Source: Edolisoma coerulescens
Taxonomy: Eukaryota > Chordata > Aves > Passeriformes > Campephagidae
DNA length: 64,000 nucleotides
Direction: 5' to 3'
Assembly (NCBI GenBank): GCA_013397115.1
Contig: VWZW01001752.1
Span: forward strand, 62,001 to 126,000
Below the pieces are notes generated by a model. That model was not told the DNA's origin. It saw only the letters and a program-made list of their open reading frames with translations, and ran no database searches. Made by a program: the position numbers and the translations under genes. Shown here piece by piece: positions 49,316 through 60,190 of the stretch (position 1 is the first letter of the stretch; each line of letters starts with the position of its first letter).

Positions 49316-51404
49316 TTTTCTGGGCTAACCTGAGTGTTTTTGAGTAGTTTTCTCTTTTATTCTGTTGTGTTCTGATTTGAGCAGATTAGTTCTATTCCAC
49401 CCAGTTTCAGGATCCTGGGAAGCAAGCATCACAGTGAAATATTCAAAGAATCACTCATCTGAGCCCTTCCACAGGAACTTGTAACTGTAATTCTATTTGA
49501 TCCTTAGTGAGAGTATTTTAATAGTCATTTGTTAGTTTGTAACTGAGTACACTCATCAAGCTATAAGAGACCACGGAAATTATTTTCCTTCATTTTTTTT
49601 TCCTCAAAAGAAATTCATTTTCTCTCCTGTCCTTTATGTAAAAGGAGACAGGAGGTTAATACTATTCCATTAGGTCAGACAGTTAAGCAAAGAAAGGAAG
49701 ACTTTTATCTCTCCTGATGAATATTCAATTTTTCAAGTTTCAATGGAGTCACTCAGAGTACCTTGCTGCAGAACAGTTTGTGACTGGATAGGTGTGAAGA
49801 AAAATAGTATTTAAGATGCAGAACAGGTGCTGCTTATTGGATGTCTGCTCTAATAGATGGGAGTGTGCCTTAGCACTTGCCTTGAAGGAAATGAAAGCTA
49901 CTATACTGATCCTAGATGATATATTGATAATCTGTTCCAAAGAATTTTTATTTCCCTATTAAAATTCAACTTGTGTCTGGTGAGCTAAATGCTTCTATTG
50001 ACTCAGTCTGTCATATTTAAACTGCATAACGGAAAACTGATTTTTACTGTAAATTTTTTCAGCTGTGTCAGCATTCTCAAATATTTTACATGAATTTGTG
50101 GGAGCATGTTCGTAACAGTTGCTCAAAAGCTAAAAGTTTTCAAAAAAACCTCCCTACTTTTTCACTTTGATTTTTATTAATGTTGCTGATTTGTTTTTAG
50201 TATAGCAATGGCTCTAATCAGAATAGTTTCTCAAATTAACTAAGGTACTTAAGCATTTAAAATATGACTAAGAAGCACTCACCTAAACTTGCTGAAGTTT
50301 CCTGAAGTTGTATTAATAGTAGAAGTATATATTTATTATCTCAGAAGGTTTATAAGCTCCTGAAAAAAACTTATTCCTACAATAAAAGATCTCTCAGTAG
50401 CAATGTAGTGTCTTTCTGTATGTGGCTGTAGGTTTGTTTCACGCTTCTTGGTTGATTTCCCCCTTGTTGCTTGTATGTACATAAGTATGTACGTAGGTAT
50501 ACATACATAGGTATGTGTAAATGTATATGAGACTGTGTGCGTATATGTCGTTGCATGTAAGTTCTCTAAAAGTATGCAACATGAGACCTTGAATTTAGTG
50601 TGGAAGGTTTTAGTTTAGTAAACCCAGATGACAAAAATCACATTATCAAGTTAGCCAATTATGGTGTGAGTAAACTGCATAGCATTGACTTCTGACAGGT
50701 TTGCAAAACAGATTTGTTAAAGGTACGAGTGACAGCAACAAAAGCATGACTATTTTTCAACAGCACAGATATGAGAAGAGGACATAACTGAGAATTACTC
50801 AGCTAATACATGGAGATTAATCTCCTGAAAGATAATCACCTCTCATCACAACCTAGGAAGATGCTGTTGAAGTGCATGCAGTTAGGTACCTCTAGGGATG
50901 ACTTAGCAATCGTGTTTTATAGCTTTATACAAATGTCTCAATTCACTGAAGTCTAGATTAGCCATTTGTTTCTTATTCTTGGTAATTAATACTTGAGATT
51001 AATTAGCTTTGAGATCATTGGAGAAATTGCAGCTAGCTTGCTGCTAGTAAGTATGTTCCCAGCATCTTACATTAGACTGCCTTATTATCCAGGCAAATTG
51101 CATTAAATCTGTAGTCTGAATAATAAAGTGTCCTTTGTGTTTTGTTTTTCCTTCTGCTCACTGATATAACCTTAGTTATATTAGTGCAACTGAAGACATG
51201 TAAGTGGGTGTAATACTCATTTGTCAGTGTCTTATTTAATGGCAAGGTCATGATCCTAGTAACTTCAGAAAACTTAAAAAATAAACTGCAACTACATATG
51301 TGTTTCACTGCTTTTTCAAAGGAAGCTTGTCAAAGAATTTAGTTAACTACAAGAAATAATAACACAAGAGACAAAATAAAGATACAAGCAGTTTATTGGT
51401 TTTG
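49316..51404. other. AT-rich unique DNA, no gene seen
   Basis: No exon or repeat family is recognised. A degenerate (GTAT)n tract lies at 50,471-50,550. Confidence 0.5.
50471..50550 (+). repeat. Degenerate (GTAT)n tract
   Basis: Irregular TATG/TACA/GTAT units (TATGTACATAAGTATGTACG and onward) are read over about 80 bases. It looks like an old, mutated tetranucleotide repeat. Confidence 0.75.
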
Positions 51405-51418
51405 TTTTTTTTTTTTTT
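51405..51418 (+). repeat. T14 homopolymer
   Basis: Fourteen T are read directly. They could be the complement of a poly(A) tail of a minus-strand retrocopy extending right to about 51,900, but no upstream polyadenylation hexamer or recognised protein supports that. Confidence 0.85.
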
Positions 51419-52038
51419 AACAATGAATGATTAACAAGTGATGAGGGAATTGTACATTGAAGATCAATGTCAGCAATATAGCAGACAGAGCAGTAGCTGA
51501 ACACTTACGAATTGTTAAAAAATGACCAAAAATTTGTGAACAGTTTTTCTTGACACATCCCCAAAACTCTTAATGACATGGACACATTCAAAGAGTTACA
51601 AGACCAGAACCCATCTCTCATTGGGCACTGTAGGATACTCTACTTGCACACACCCTTGTTGGAAATGTGGGGACTCCAGCTTCATTGTACCCACGCAGAC
51701 CACTCCTTTCAACTTACTAGTGTGCACACAGGTGATGAAGACCCCCAGAAGGCCAAGCATCACCCCAGCCCCAAAAGGTGTGGTTCCTATGTACTGTTAA
51801 ACTAGGAGCTGCTCTGTCCAGCCTGGCAAAGGCCATTATGCCCCAAGGAGTCTTTGGCTGCATCATACCACTTTAGGTGCATTTCTCTCTTCTCACTTTT
51901 TCAAATTTTCATTATTCTTTCACACCTCAATTAAGGATGACTCATCTTTTTTGTTTGGTTTTCTTACCCAAAATTTTCATGGTCATTCACAGATGATTCT
52001 TTATTCCAACAGATATTAATCATCTTTGGTGCCATCAG
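51419..52038. other. Mixed-composition stretch, unidentified
   Basis: At 51,570-51,830 the sequence is less AT-rich than its surroundings and open in two plus frames (75 codons each) and, on the minus strand, from about 51,780 down to a TAA near 51,597. The minus-strand reading contains a hydrophobic run (GAGVMLGLLGVFITC) like a membrane segment. I do not recognise it and no start codon or splice context is convincing. It could be a decayed retrocopy, a repeat I do not know, or chance. Confidence 0.25.
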
Positions 52039-52118
52039 TGTTGTTTTTAGTTTGTTGGGTGGTTTGGGTTTTGTTTGTTTGTTTGTTGGGTTTTGGGTTT
52101 TGTTGGTTGGGCTTTTTT
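52039..52118 (+). repeat. G/T-rich low-complexity tract
   Basis: Words such as TTGTTGGGTGGTTTGGG and TTGGGTTTTGGGTTTTG dominate. Five GGG runs occur within about 60 bases on the plus strand, with one long loop, so only a weak G-quadruplex is possible. Confidence 0.85.
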
Positions 52119-53384
52119 TGGAAACATCCTCTCAAACATCTTTGAATATTCCACTCATATACACTGTCTACATTCACATGCCTATCTTATCATATATTGT
52201 TACCCAGGCTTTTTTACCAAGGGAAAACCATTAGTGTTTCTCCACAAAGATATAGTGCTTCTAGTTTATATGCCAGCATGTTGTTACAAGAGGAGCTTGA
52301 ACTCAGGCTGCGAAGAGATCCCATCTGTCTTAGTGAAATATTGAAGTTTAGTGACAAAGGACCCTCCAGATCTCTGCAGACAGCTTAAATGACAGAATGA
52401 CACCATATATCCTATATTCAAGCTGTACATATATGCATCGGCTCTTTTTCTGTAGTTAACCACTTTCAAATTCTATTCTTCCAGGCCCTCTAAATAACAG
52501 CAATTGCCTGTGGCTTGCATCAGCACAGCATGAGATGTGTTTACGTACACAGTTTCTTCCACAGGTTGATATAAAATATGCACAACTAATTTTTAAGGTC
52601 ATCCTCCAGATGTGTAAGAAGCAGGGAAAATAACACATGGAGGCAGCTATGTCTTCAGATATTGAAACTGTAGATGCTTGGGGATTTGCTTTCTGCAGTT
52701 AATTTCATATATGTGGGGTGTTTCTAATATTTTTTTTTCTTAGAACCAGAGGTACACATATTCAATTTCTTCCCTCTGCTTTATGATTATGTAGCCTCAA
52801 TTTCAGCTATGTTTTATTCTATTCAAAATATCCAAGTTAATTTTACCAGAGTAATGTGAAGTAAACATAGTGAAGAGGCTTTGGTTATTCCCAGAGAAAG
52901 GTCTGTGGAAAATTTGTGAGTGCAGTATCTCTCTTGCCCTGCTTATACATCTCCTTGACATACACCATGTGAAAAACAAACCAGCAGTATACTTCAAGGT
53001 ATGTGAATCTTTGTTGTCTTGAGGCAGTATAATTCTGTGTACTGTGGCCAGCACACAGTGCAAGTGTGTGTGCATGTAAGATGTCTGGTGAGAGTGTACT
53101 ACAGTTACTTTCTCAGTTCTAATTTTTCTGGCTAGCAGAACAATAACTGTCATGCACACTAAACTCCAAGACAGGCCTAAAGCTTTGCACAGATATATCT
53201 TGTTTCTGTTGTCTACACACTTTCTAAAACTTAGCCAGACTGGTATTATATGGCAGGGTTTAAGTTGAACTCATGCCCCAAGTATGTTGGAAGAAGAAAG
53301 ATTTTATTCCTACTGTATCTACTGGCTCACTTTGTGTTTCTTTGCAGTCAGTCAACTCAATTTTGCCAATCTGTTGTTGACTCT
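52119..53384. other. Unique DNA, no gene seen
   Basis: Frames of 60-118 codons occur on both strands, the longest 52,803-53,159 minus. It reads as an ordinary mixed sequence without a motif, starts near CATGCATGACAG-like context with no promoter, and is not supported. Confidence 0.45.
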
Positions 53385-53745
53385 GGGTTTTGGTGTTTTG
53401 GTTTTGGTCTTGGAAGCTTTTTTGGTGGTTTCATCCTTTTTTTATTGGTGGAATTTTTGTTGGTTTTTTTTGTTTTGTTTTTGGGGGTTATTTTGGTTTT
53501 TGTTTTTGTTTTTTGGGGGTTTTTTGGGGGATTTGTTGGTTGGTTGTTTATTTGTGTTTGTACTTTGGTTTTTGTTTGCGGTTTTTTGTTTGTTTGTCTT
53601 GTAAGTGCATTTTTTTTTCCTAGTGTGGTGTGTTTTGTGGTTTTTAGAAGGTTCTTTGTTCACTTGTTTGGAGTGGAATGTTTGGGGGTTTTTGGTTTGG
53701 TTTTTGGGCTTTTGTTGTTGGTTTTGTTATGTGTCTTTTGTATCT
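53385..53745 (+). repeat. Long G/T-rich strand-asymmetric low-complexity tract
   Basis: Over about 360 bases the plus strand is almost entirely G and T, with words like TTTTGGGGGTT and GGTTTTTGTTT and GGGGG runs at roughly 53,481, 53,515 and 53,525. The bias leaves all three plus frames and a minus frame open. They yield runs of Phe, Gly, Val, Leu and Cys on one strand and of Lys, Asn, Gln, Thr and Pro on the other. It is a decayed simple repeat rather than coding sequence, and may form G-quadruplex or R-loop structures. Confidence 0.85.
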
Positions 53746-54599
53746 TTGTGCATGATTTAACTTATCTAGTACATTTGAAAGGGTCAAATGAAGGCCAGCG
53801 GAAATGGGAAGAGGAATCATGGGACTGAACTTCTGACAGATAGATTTAAAGCTGTAAGAGGTATCAACTTTACGTTGTGTTCTCTGAAAGAAATCCAGAT
53901 TTGATAGTCCATACACAACCCTCAGCAATAAAGTCTCAGTCCTTAACTGTCCATCTTCTGATGTAGGACAACTATAAACATTTTATACTACCAACCACTA
54001 GAAAACAAGGTTATAAATAAAGGAGTAAATAACCCATCATGGAGTGCGGCCCTCCACATCCCTTTGCACTAATGTGCTTTCAGGCTCTTGGATTCATCTT
54101 ACAGAGATGTAAGCTTTTGCACAATAGTTGCTATAATGTGCCTCTGGGCATTATTGTTATAAATTATTACAACCATAATAACAGAAACCAGAAACAGCAG
54201 CTTTCATTTTTTTACTTTAGAAAGGAATCTGCCTTTCAGGCAATTTTCTTTGTTATATATCACTTGAAAATCTTCTGCCTCCTTTTACTCTATCCTCATA
54301 CTTTCTTATTTCAAATTCATGTTCAAATAGTTTTTGTATCTACGTTATATTTCATTCTTGTAAATTTACTTTAGTGAACAAAGTAGTCAGAGTAATTCTT
54401 ATGTATGTGGGAATGTGAAATTTCAAGGACAGATATTTGATCAATAATTAAGCTGCAAAATAGAGTGGGCTGAATTCTTTCTTTTGGTGTGGCTGCCTTA
54501 ATTTATTACTCAGTTTATTGTTGTATACGTAAAAATTTAAGAAACATTGTTATGCACTCACTGAGGGATCAAGAGTGATGTGATCAGTCATGATCACTG
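53746..54599. other. Unique DNA, no gene seen
   Basis: Nothing recognisable. A 7-base perfect inverted repeat GTGATCA/TGATCAC with a 4-base spacer is at 54,580-54,597. The 111-codon plus frame at 54,039-54,374 is T-rich and without motif. Confidence 0.5.
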
Positions 54600-55275
54600 A
54601 GTTTAGTCATGAAAGGGAAGCACATAGAAAGTGAAAGTGATAATGGGCTGCCTACAAAGAATGTAAAGATTTTGCTTGAGCATGCAGGAATAGGTCTAGG
54701 AAAGCCAAAGCTTATCTGAACCTGAACCTAAGGAGCAAGTGAAAGGTATTAAGAGTTTCTGTAGCTAGCTCAGCGGCAAAAGGAGGTATAGCTGAGGTGA
54801 AAATGAGGTACAGCTGTTTAGTGGGGCAGGTGAGGTGGTTGGTGATGAAGGACAAGGAAAAGACTGAGGGCCTGAAAGCCCTTCCACCTCTTGATTTCCC
54901 TCCCCTCTCCCCTTCATCCTCTTCACATCCTCCAGCTTCCACCTCACAGGTATAACCCCAGGTCTTTTGGGCCCCTTTCACTTATAGCAGACGACCAGAA
55001 GTTATTTCTGTATTGTGGAGGAAGACAGGGAAAACCTTCTGTGATTAAATGACTGGCTAAATGGAAAAGGACATCACAGGAGGTTCTGTATGCTTATTTT
55101 TAGCAAGGCTTTTTACATAGTTCCTCATAGTATTCTAAAATCCATGTTGGATACAGTTGTGCACTCAGTAAATGGATAGATAATAAGGTGCAAGCCTGAA
55201 TCATTGAGCTCAGAGGGTTGTGAGCAGCAATACAAACGCAAAGTATCGGTGTGACGATCACTGTCAGTGGTGATC
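54600..55275 (+). mobile_element. Old CR1 LINE fragment, ORF2 linker and RT motif A
   Basis: The plus-strand fragment follows CR1 ORF2 at DNA level. GGGCTGCCTACAAAGAATGT (54,646) and GGAAAGCCAAAGCTTATCTG (54,699) correspond to the RKAK...LNL linker after the endonuclease. AGCTCAGCGGCAAAAGGAGG (54,765) and GTGGGGCAGGTGAGGTGGTT (54,821) follow. After a pyrimidine-rich interval of about 100 bases and a deletion, RT motif A resumes as TTATTTTTAGCAAGGCTTTT (55,093), then CAGAGGGTTGTGAGCAGCAATAC near 55,211. There are many stops and indels, and neither the 5' nor the 3' element end is present. It is among the oldest CR1 copies in this window. Confidence 0.78.
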
Positions 55276-58254
55276 ATCAGAAATAAAAGTGAGGCCCTTT
55301 ACCATTGCTAACGGTAATGACAGCTGTCTGTCACCCAGTTCCCCTGGAGTTCAAACTCTCCTAGTGGCCCCAATCCCAGACCTGTTCCAGTCCTATGTTC
55401 TCATCTGCTTTGTACCACTGTTTCTAATCCAACATTATATTAAGGGAAAAGCAATTTCTGTCTTGATTCTTGAGGTACAATTATGGTAATATCTTTCCAT
55501 TCTCATAAAATAATTGTAAATACAAAGCTATAGAGTTTATGGGGGTGGGAGCAGAGACATAAAACTGTGAATAACAAGAGGATTCAGAACCTCTTCTGTA
55601 TTCATTAATCAAACTCAATTTGTAATTAGGCGACTCTGTCCTTGTCTTTCCAAACAAGACATGTTCTGTAGTCTAGTAGGAACATCAAAACAGAAAATTT
55701 GTGAGAGTAGGTTTGAGGTATATTAAGGCAGCATTGGTAGGTTTATAACAGAGATGTGAAACTCACAGTCCTTTCTGAATCCAACAGAACTGCATTAGGA
55801 CAGTCAACATTGCCTATGTAATCTTTTATGAGCAGGGAAACAAACTCCTCCACCTGCCACTCAAAGAATGCTCTGAGTTGTTCTAACTCCATAAAAACAT
55901 TCAAAGGATGTGGAGTGAATGGCACTAAATATTCTTAGGCTGGCTTTATTTTTGTGAATTTCTCACTTTGCAGTCTTTCCCTGTGCCGGCCTGCAGTGTT
56001 GATCATGACCTCTTCTGACCTGGAGACATCATAGGAAGGTACGCTTGTTTTAAGAAAGGTGGTCAATTGTCATTGTTGCATAGATTGATCTGAGCAAAAG
56101 TATATTCCCTTCTCATTATACACACAAGAAACTCAAGTCTCAGGCAACCTTATGATATTTCATTTTCTGTACAGTTTACTGAGAATTTTTAAAAATATGT
56201 TGTTGAAGATCTGCATTTTAATTATGCCTCACATGCCCTGATTTTCAGTTATGAAGTTTCTTGGCATATCTTGTTACATAATTGGTCACATTTCTGAAAC
56301 TCTTAGAACATCCTGAACACTGCTGTGCTCCTGGAATTTAGGACAAGCATAGTTCTGTGTACAGAGTTTAATATCTGCTTAATTGAATCAGTAAGTGGCT
56401 TGTTAATATTACTTCAAAACAGCAGGTTTTCTATGCTTGACAAGTGATTTATTTTCTCGAACCTGTTTCATTAAACACAGTTTAACATAAAATCAAAATC
56501 CTGGACCCTCTCCTCAAAGAATGTAGTGTTTTATGCATAATGATATGAATAAATGAAATCTCCTCGGAAGTAGAAGAAGTTCATATGGTTCCAGTGACAC
56601 TAATCAGTAATATCAGTCTTAAATGAGAATAAAATTATTTAATGACACATTAGGAGGTATAAGGTTCACTAATTTCCAAGATAATAGTTCATTGTATTCA
56701 CCTTAAGGTTTTATCCCTCGCACTCCAACTGGGGAGTTTTAGGGAGGCATGTAGCATGCCTGAATCCGAAATTTGGACAAAAAGTGTTCTGATGCAGATG
56801 GAACAATATTTCTAATTATTCACTTTTGCCAAGTGATCTATAAAAGATCAACTCCCGTCATAAGTTTCATGACAAGTGGGAAAATAAATTGCACAAGATA
56901 GGATGCAAATTAGGGACAAGGTTCAGCTGACTACCAGAATGTGTAATTATATTTTGATATGTCACAGAGTAAGACAATCTCACTTGATTTAAATTTGTAA
57001 ACTAAAACTATTTGACTGGAGAAATGGTAGGGAAAGGGGGTATAAAAACTGGTAATTCTTGAGAAATGTAAATATGACCTTGAAAAATAAATCCAGAGTA
57101 GGTTAGAGAATAAGTTTCTTGAATGCAATTTTATCTTACAACAGTGTAGTGGTGAGTTTGTGATTATATTTGTTTTATGGATGATCTGGAATATCCATAA
57201 ATGCATCATTGGTGGTATGAGGGAGAAAGATTCTAACACATGACCAACCGAAAAATGTAAAATATCCTGCATAATGTGCTGATAATGAACAAATGAAAAT
57301 CAATAATTATGACCAAAAGAAAATCCCACCAAACAGTAAGACTACTTAAAAAGCAATTCCAGCACCAGGGGATTTTGAGACTTGAATACAGTGTGTAAGC
57401 AAAGAATATGATAAGAGTGTGTGACTGCAATACTTCAAGGGCTGCAAAACAGAATTGGTACTGAAAGTCAACACTCCTAGTGTAGCTCACCCTTAAAGCT
57501 CTTCAGAACCTGATTTTGATCTATCACTCCTTGGCTATACATTTTTATGTCTACCTGCTTACTGAACATTTGATGCTAAGTATGTATGTAACATGGATTT
57601 AAGAGTTTAACATGAGAGAATAATAGCCAAGCAATAGATCAGCAGTCAGAGAGCAGTTATACTGTGCTGTTTGGTATCACCTTTTTCAACTAAAGCTGAG
57701 CTTGCCCTTAAGCGCTTGATTTTCTCTTTAGTTTAAGGTTTTGTTGTGTTATGCTGGCACAATGTTTGATGGAAAAGCAGTGTTTTTTCCTCAAGCATAT
57801 AGACACTAAAACGTTGACCATGAGAAGAGTGGTTTTCTTACAAAAGGCAGCGTGGTGATGTGCAGAGGTACTCGTGAGTCTTGACAACGTTATAGCAATA
57901 GCCTTTAGTCCCCTCTGCACAGCAGCACTACTTTGCTTATTTGTATCTCAGCTCAGAACAGCATTGCACAGTTTAGATCCAAAGTACCAAACCGTATGAT
58001 CTTATTTCAAGTTTACAAGAAACAAAATAGGAAGGGGAGAGATAGAGACAGAAGGCTGGTTTGCAGAACAAGGCAAAAAGATGGTAACATTTTTAAACAG
58101 GACAGGTTGTAGGATAAACTCCTCCACTTGTCACTGGCCTCTGGGTAGGGGAAGACACTCTGAATATCACCTTCTGTTTTCTATCAGATTTGGGGTGGTT
58201 TTTACCCAGTTAGATTTTTTTTAAATTTTTATTCATCCATCCAGACTATAATAT
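55276..58254. other. AT-rich unique DNA, no gene seen
   Basis: No family or exon is recognised. Frames of up to 113 codons (56,931-57,272 minus) show no domain. A slightly GC-richer patch at 55,300-55,420 directly follows the CR1 and is unassigned. Confidence 0.5.
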
Positions 58255-58279
58255 TGTAACTAGGATATAAGAATAAGTC

Positions 58280-59960
58280 AGGAGACAGTGTTGAAAGCCT
58301 TGATTAAAATCAAGGTAAATTACCTCCACTAGTCTAACCTCATTAGTAAAATAATTTGTTTTGTCAAATCAGGCAAAGAGTTTTCTCAAGAATGGTTTAC
58401 ACCTGGTAAGTATGGAGTCTTCCCAAGCACAGTGTCATTCATATGCCCAGAATTATGTTTTGGGAGGACTTCCTCCTTGATTTTTCCCAGGAAAAAAAAA
58501 TTAATCTCACTGGTCTGTAGTTTTCTGAAGTGGACACACTGGTCTTTTTGAAGATAACTGCAATATTTTCCTTTCTTCAGTTGTCAGACTTCCATGACCT
58601 GTCAGACATGACTGACATCAGCCATCCAAGAACATCAGCCATCTCTTTTTGTACCCTTGGATGCACCTCATCTGATCACTTGGATTTTCATGGGTTGAGT
58701 TGTCTGAAGTAAACACTATCTTTATCCTCATCCAGTATTGTCTGTTCTTCTTTCAGAATCCTTTCACAGAGCACAGGGGCCTGGGAGACATTCTCAGCAA
58801 AGACTGAGACAAAGGTGGCATTAAGCACCTCATCCTTACACATCTGCTGTCACTAAATCACTGACCCCTTTCCACATGATACTTGTGTACTACTGCAGTG
58901 CTAGAAGCAAATCTTCTTGCCCTTGTCATCCCTAACAGGCTTCCAAGAGAGCTGCAGCTATCCTAACAATATCCCTGCATGGCTGAAAAATACTTCTAAA
59001 TTTCTCTTGAGTAGCCTCTCCCTGATTAACCTTCTTGTACACTGCCCTTTCTTTTTTTCATTTGAATTCCACCATGAGCTCTCTGTCTAGTCAGGCTGGC
59101 CTCCTGAGACACCTGCTTGTTTTCCTGGGAGTCAGGATGGACTATTATTGTGTTTGGCTGCTGTCTTTCACAACCTTCTTGAGCATCTTTGCCCTTCAAA
59201 GATTCCTCCTCCCACATGATCCCGTACACCTGTTCCCTGAAAAAGCTGAAAGCTGCTCTTCCTAAGTACAGATTATAGACTCTGCTTATCTCCTTCATTC
59301 TCCTCAAGATCTTTAACTCCAGTTATTCATGGTTATCCCAGTCAAAGTTACCACTGAGTATCACTTCTCAACCAGTTCTTCCTTGTTTCTGGGCAGCCAA
59401 TCCAGCTGTATTTAACCCCTGGCTGATATCAGTATTTGCATCAAGAAGTTATCCCTGACAAAAATCCTGTCATAGTGACCTACCAGAAAATGCCAAAGTG
59501 TTCCCCTGTGAGAATTTGGGTCTGTGATCCAGAATTCTTTATTTCCAAATAGCTTCATTCATATCATCACCCTGATCAGGTGAACTGTAGCAAACTCCCA
59601 CCACTGAGTCTCCCTTACTGGCCTCTTCATTGATTCTGAGTTGTGAACTCTCAGACAAATTGTTGTCTGTCTCATGGAAGGGCTTGCATACTTCTGAGCT
59701 ACTCCTTCCCCTCTCCCTTACCCCCTTTGTCCTCTTCTTGATATGTCTTCCCTGAAGAGTATGTGGGCACACACAATCTTGCAATAACCATCCCTTGCAA
59801 TAAGCTATTTGTATGAATTGTCCCAACACAGCTGAGTAATCGGAATGATGTTGTAGATGTGTAAACACACGCATGGTTGCAGTCTTGGCTGTTTTTTTCC
59901 CTGGCTGTGTGCATTTCTGTGCATATACCATGCTTGAGATGGACCTCCTTTCACCCTGTT
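58280..59960 (-). pseudogene. Broken CR1 ORF2, endonuclease plus partial RT
   Basis: In minus-strand order I see the endonuclease end as SVVGVCYSSPDQGDDMNEA (about 59,555-59,610; relatives read VGVCYRPPDQ), then the linker FREQVYGIMWEEESLKGKDA (about 59,185-59,245). RT begins with DEVHPRVQKEMADVLGWLMS (about 58,615-58,678) and ENYRPVRLI (about 58,501-58,527). Motif A follows as EVIYLDFNQGF (about 58,295-58,325), which keeps the motif A aspartate while the following AFD is changed. These blocks lie in several frames with stops between them. It is not functional. Confidence 0.82.
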
Positions 59961-60046
59961 TTACTCCTCTGGAATTCTCTCCTGTACCCGCCACCTGCCC
60001 ACTACTTTGCTTGAGTGTGGGTTGTAATTTCGTTCCACATATTTTC

Positions 60047-60190
60047 CTAGGTTAGAGCTCTACTCACCAGGTTGGCCAGTCTGCTGGAAAAGCTACTCTC
60101 AACAGCTTTGTCTTCAGCTCTCCAAAGGGCCCTGTGGTCTAAATCCAAAATTGCTGTTGAAGACATCAGCTACACAAACCTCTAATCAAT
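60047..60190 (-). pseudogene. CR1 ORF1 C-terminal remnant
   Basis: The minus-strand reading ends FSSRLANLVSRALT followed by a TAG stop, matching the end of CR1 ORF1 in related elements (RLANLVKRALN). Upstream, GGGCCCTTTGGAGAGC and neighbouring words match weakly to about 60,190, where recognisable similarity stops. Confidence 0.7.

Larger units (their letters stand above)
58255..60190 (-). mobile_element. Old CR1 LINE, ORF1 end to RT, no 3' end
   Basis: The minus-strand element is nearly 2 kb. From its 5' side (right) it shows the ORF1 C-terminus with a matching stop at 60,047-60,049, the ORF1/ORF2 region, the endonuclease domain (about 59,900 to 59,100), the linker, and RT from about 58,700 down to motif A near 58,290. 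It breaks off there, so most of RT and the whole 3' UTR and tail are missing. CR1 copies usually keep the 3' end and lose the 5' end, so loss of the 3' half is by later deletion or rearrangement. Divergence is high. Confidence 0.85.

Noticed and set aside
52803..53159. 118-codon minus-strand frame
   Set aside because: It has no domain, no splice or promoter context and ordinary chance length for this much sequence.
53250..53828. 192-codon hydrophobic plus-strand frame resembling a multi-pass membrane protein
   Set aside because: It is translated from G/T-only low-complexity DNA in which all three plus frames and a minus frame are open, so composition alone explains it.
54580..54597. Perfect inverted repeat GTGATCA/TGATCAC
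   Set aside because: It is short, without a stem extension or a plausible RNA context; this length is expected by chance in 64 kb.
56931..57272. 113-codon minus-strand frame
   Set aside because: It is rich in Phe, Ile, Ser and His from T-rich DNA and has no motif.
59539..59994. 151-codon minus-strand frame as a host gene
   Set aside because: Its C-terminal part reads as the CR1 endonuclease domain (VGVCYSSPDQ), so it is transposon remains rather than a host gene.
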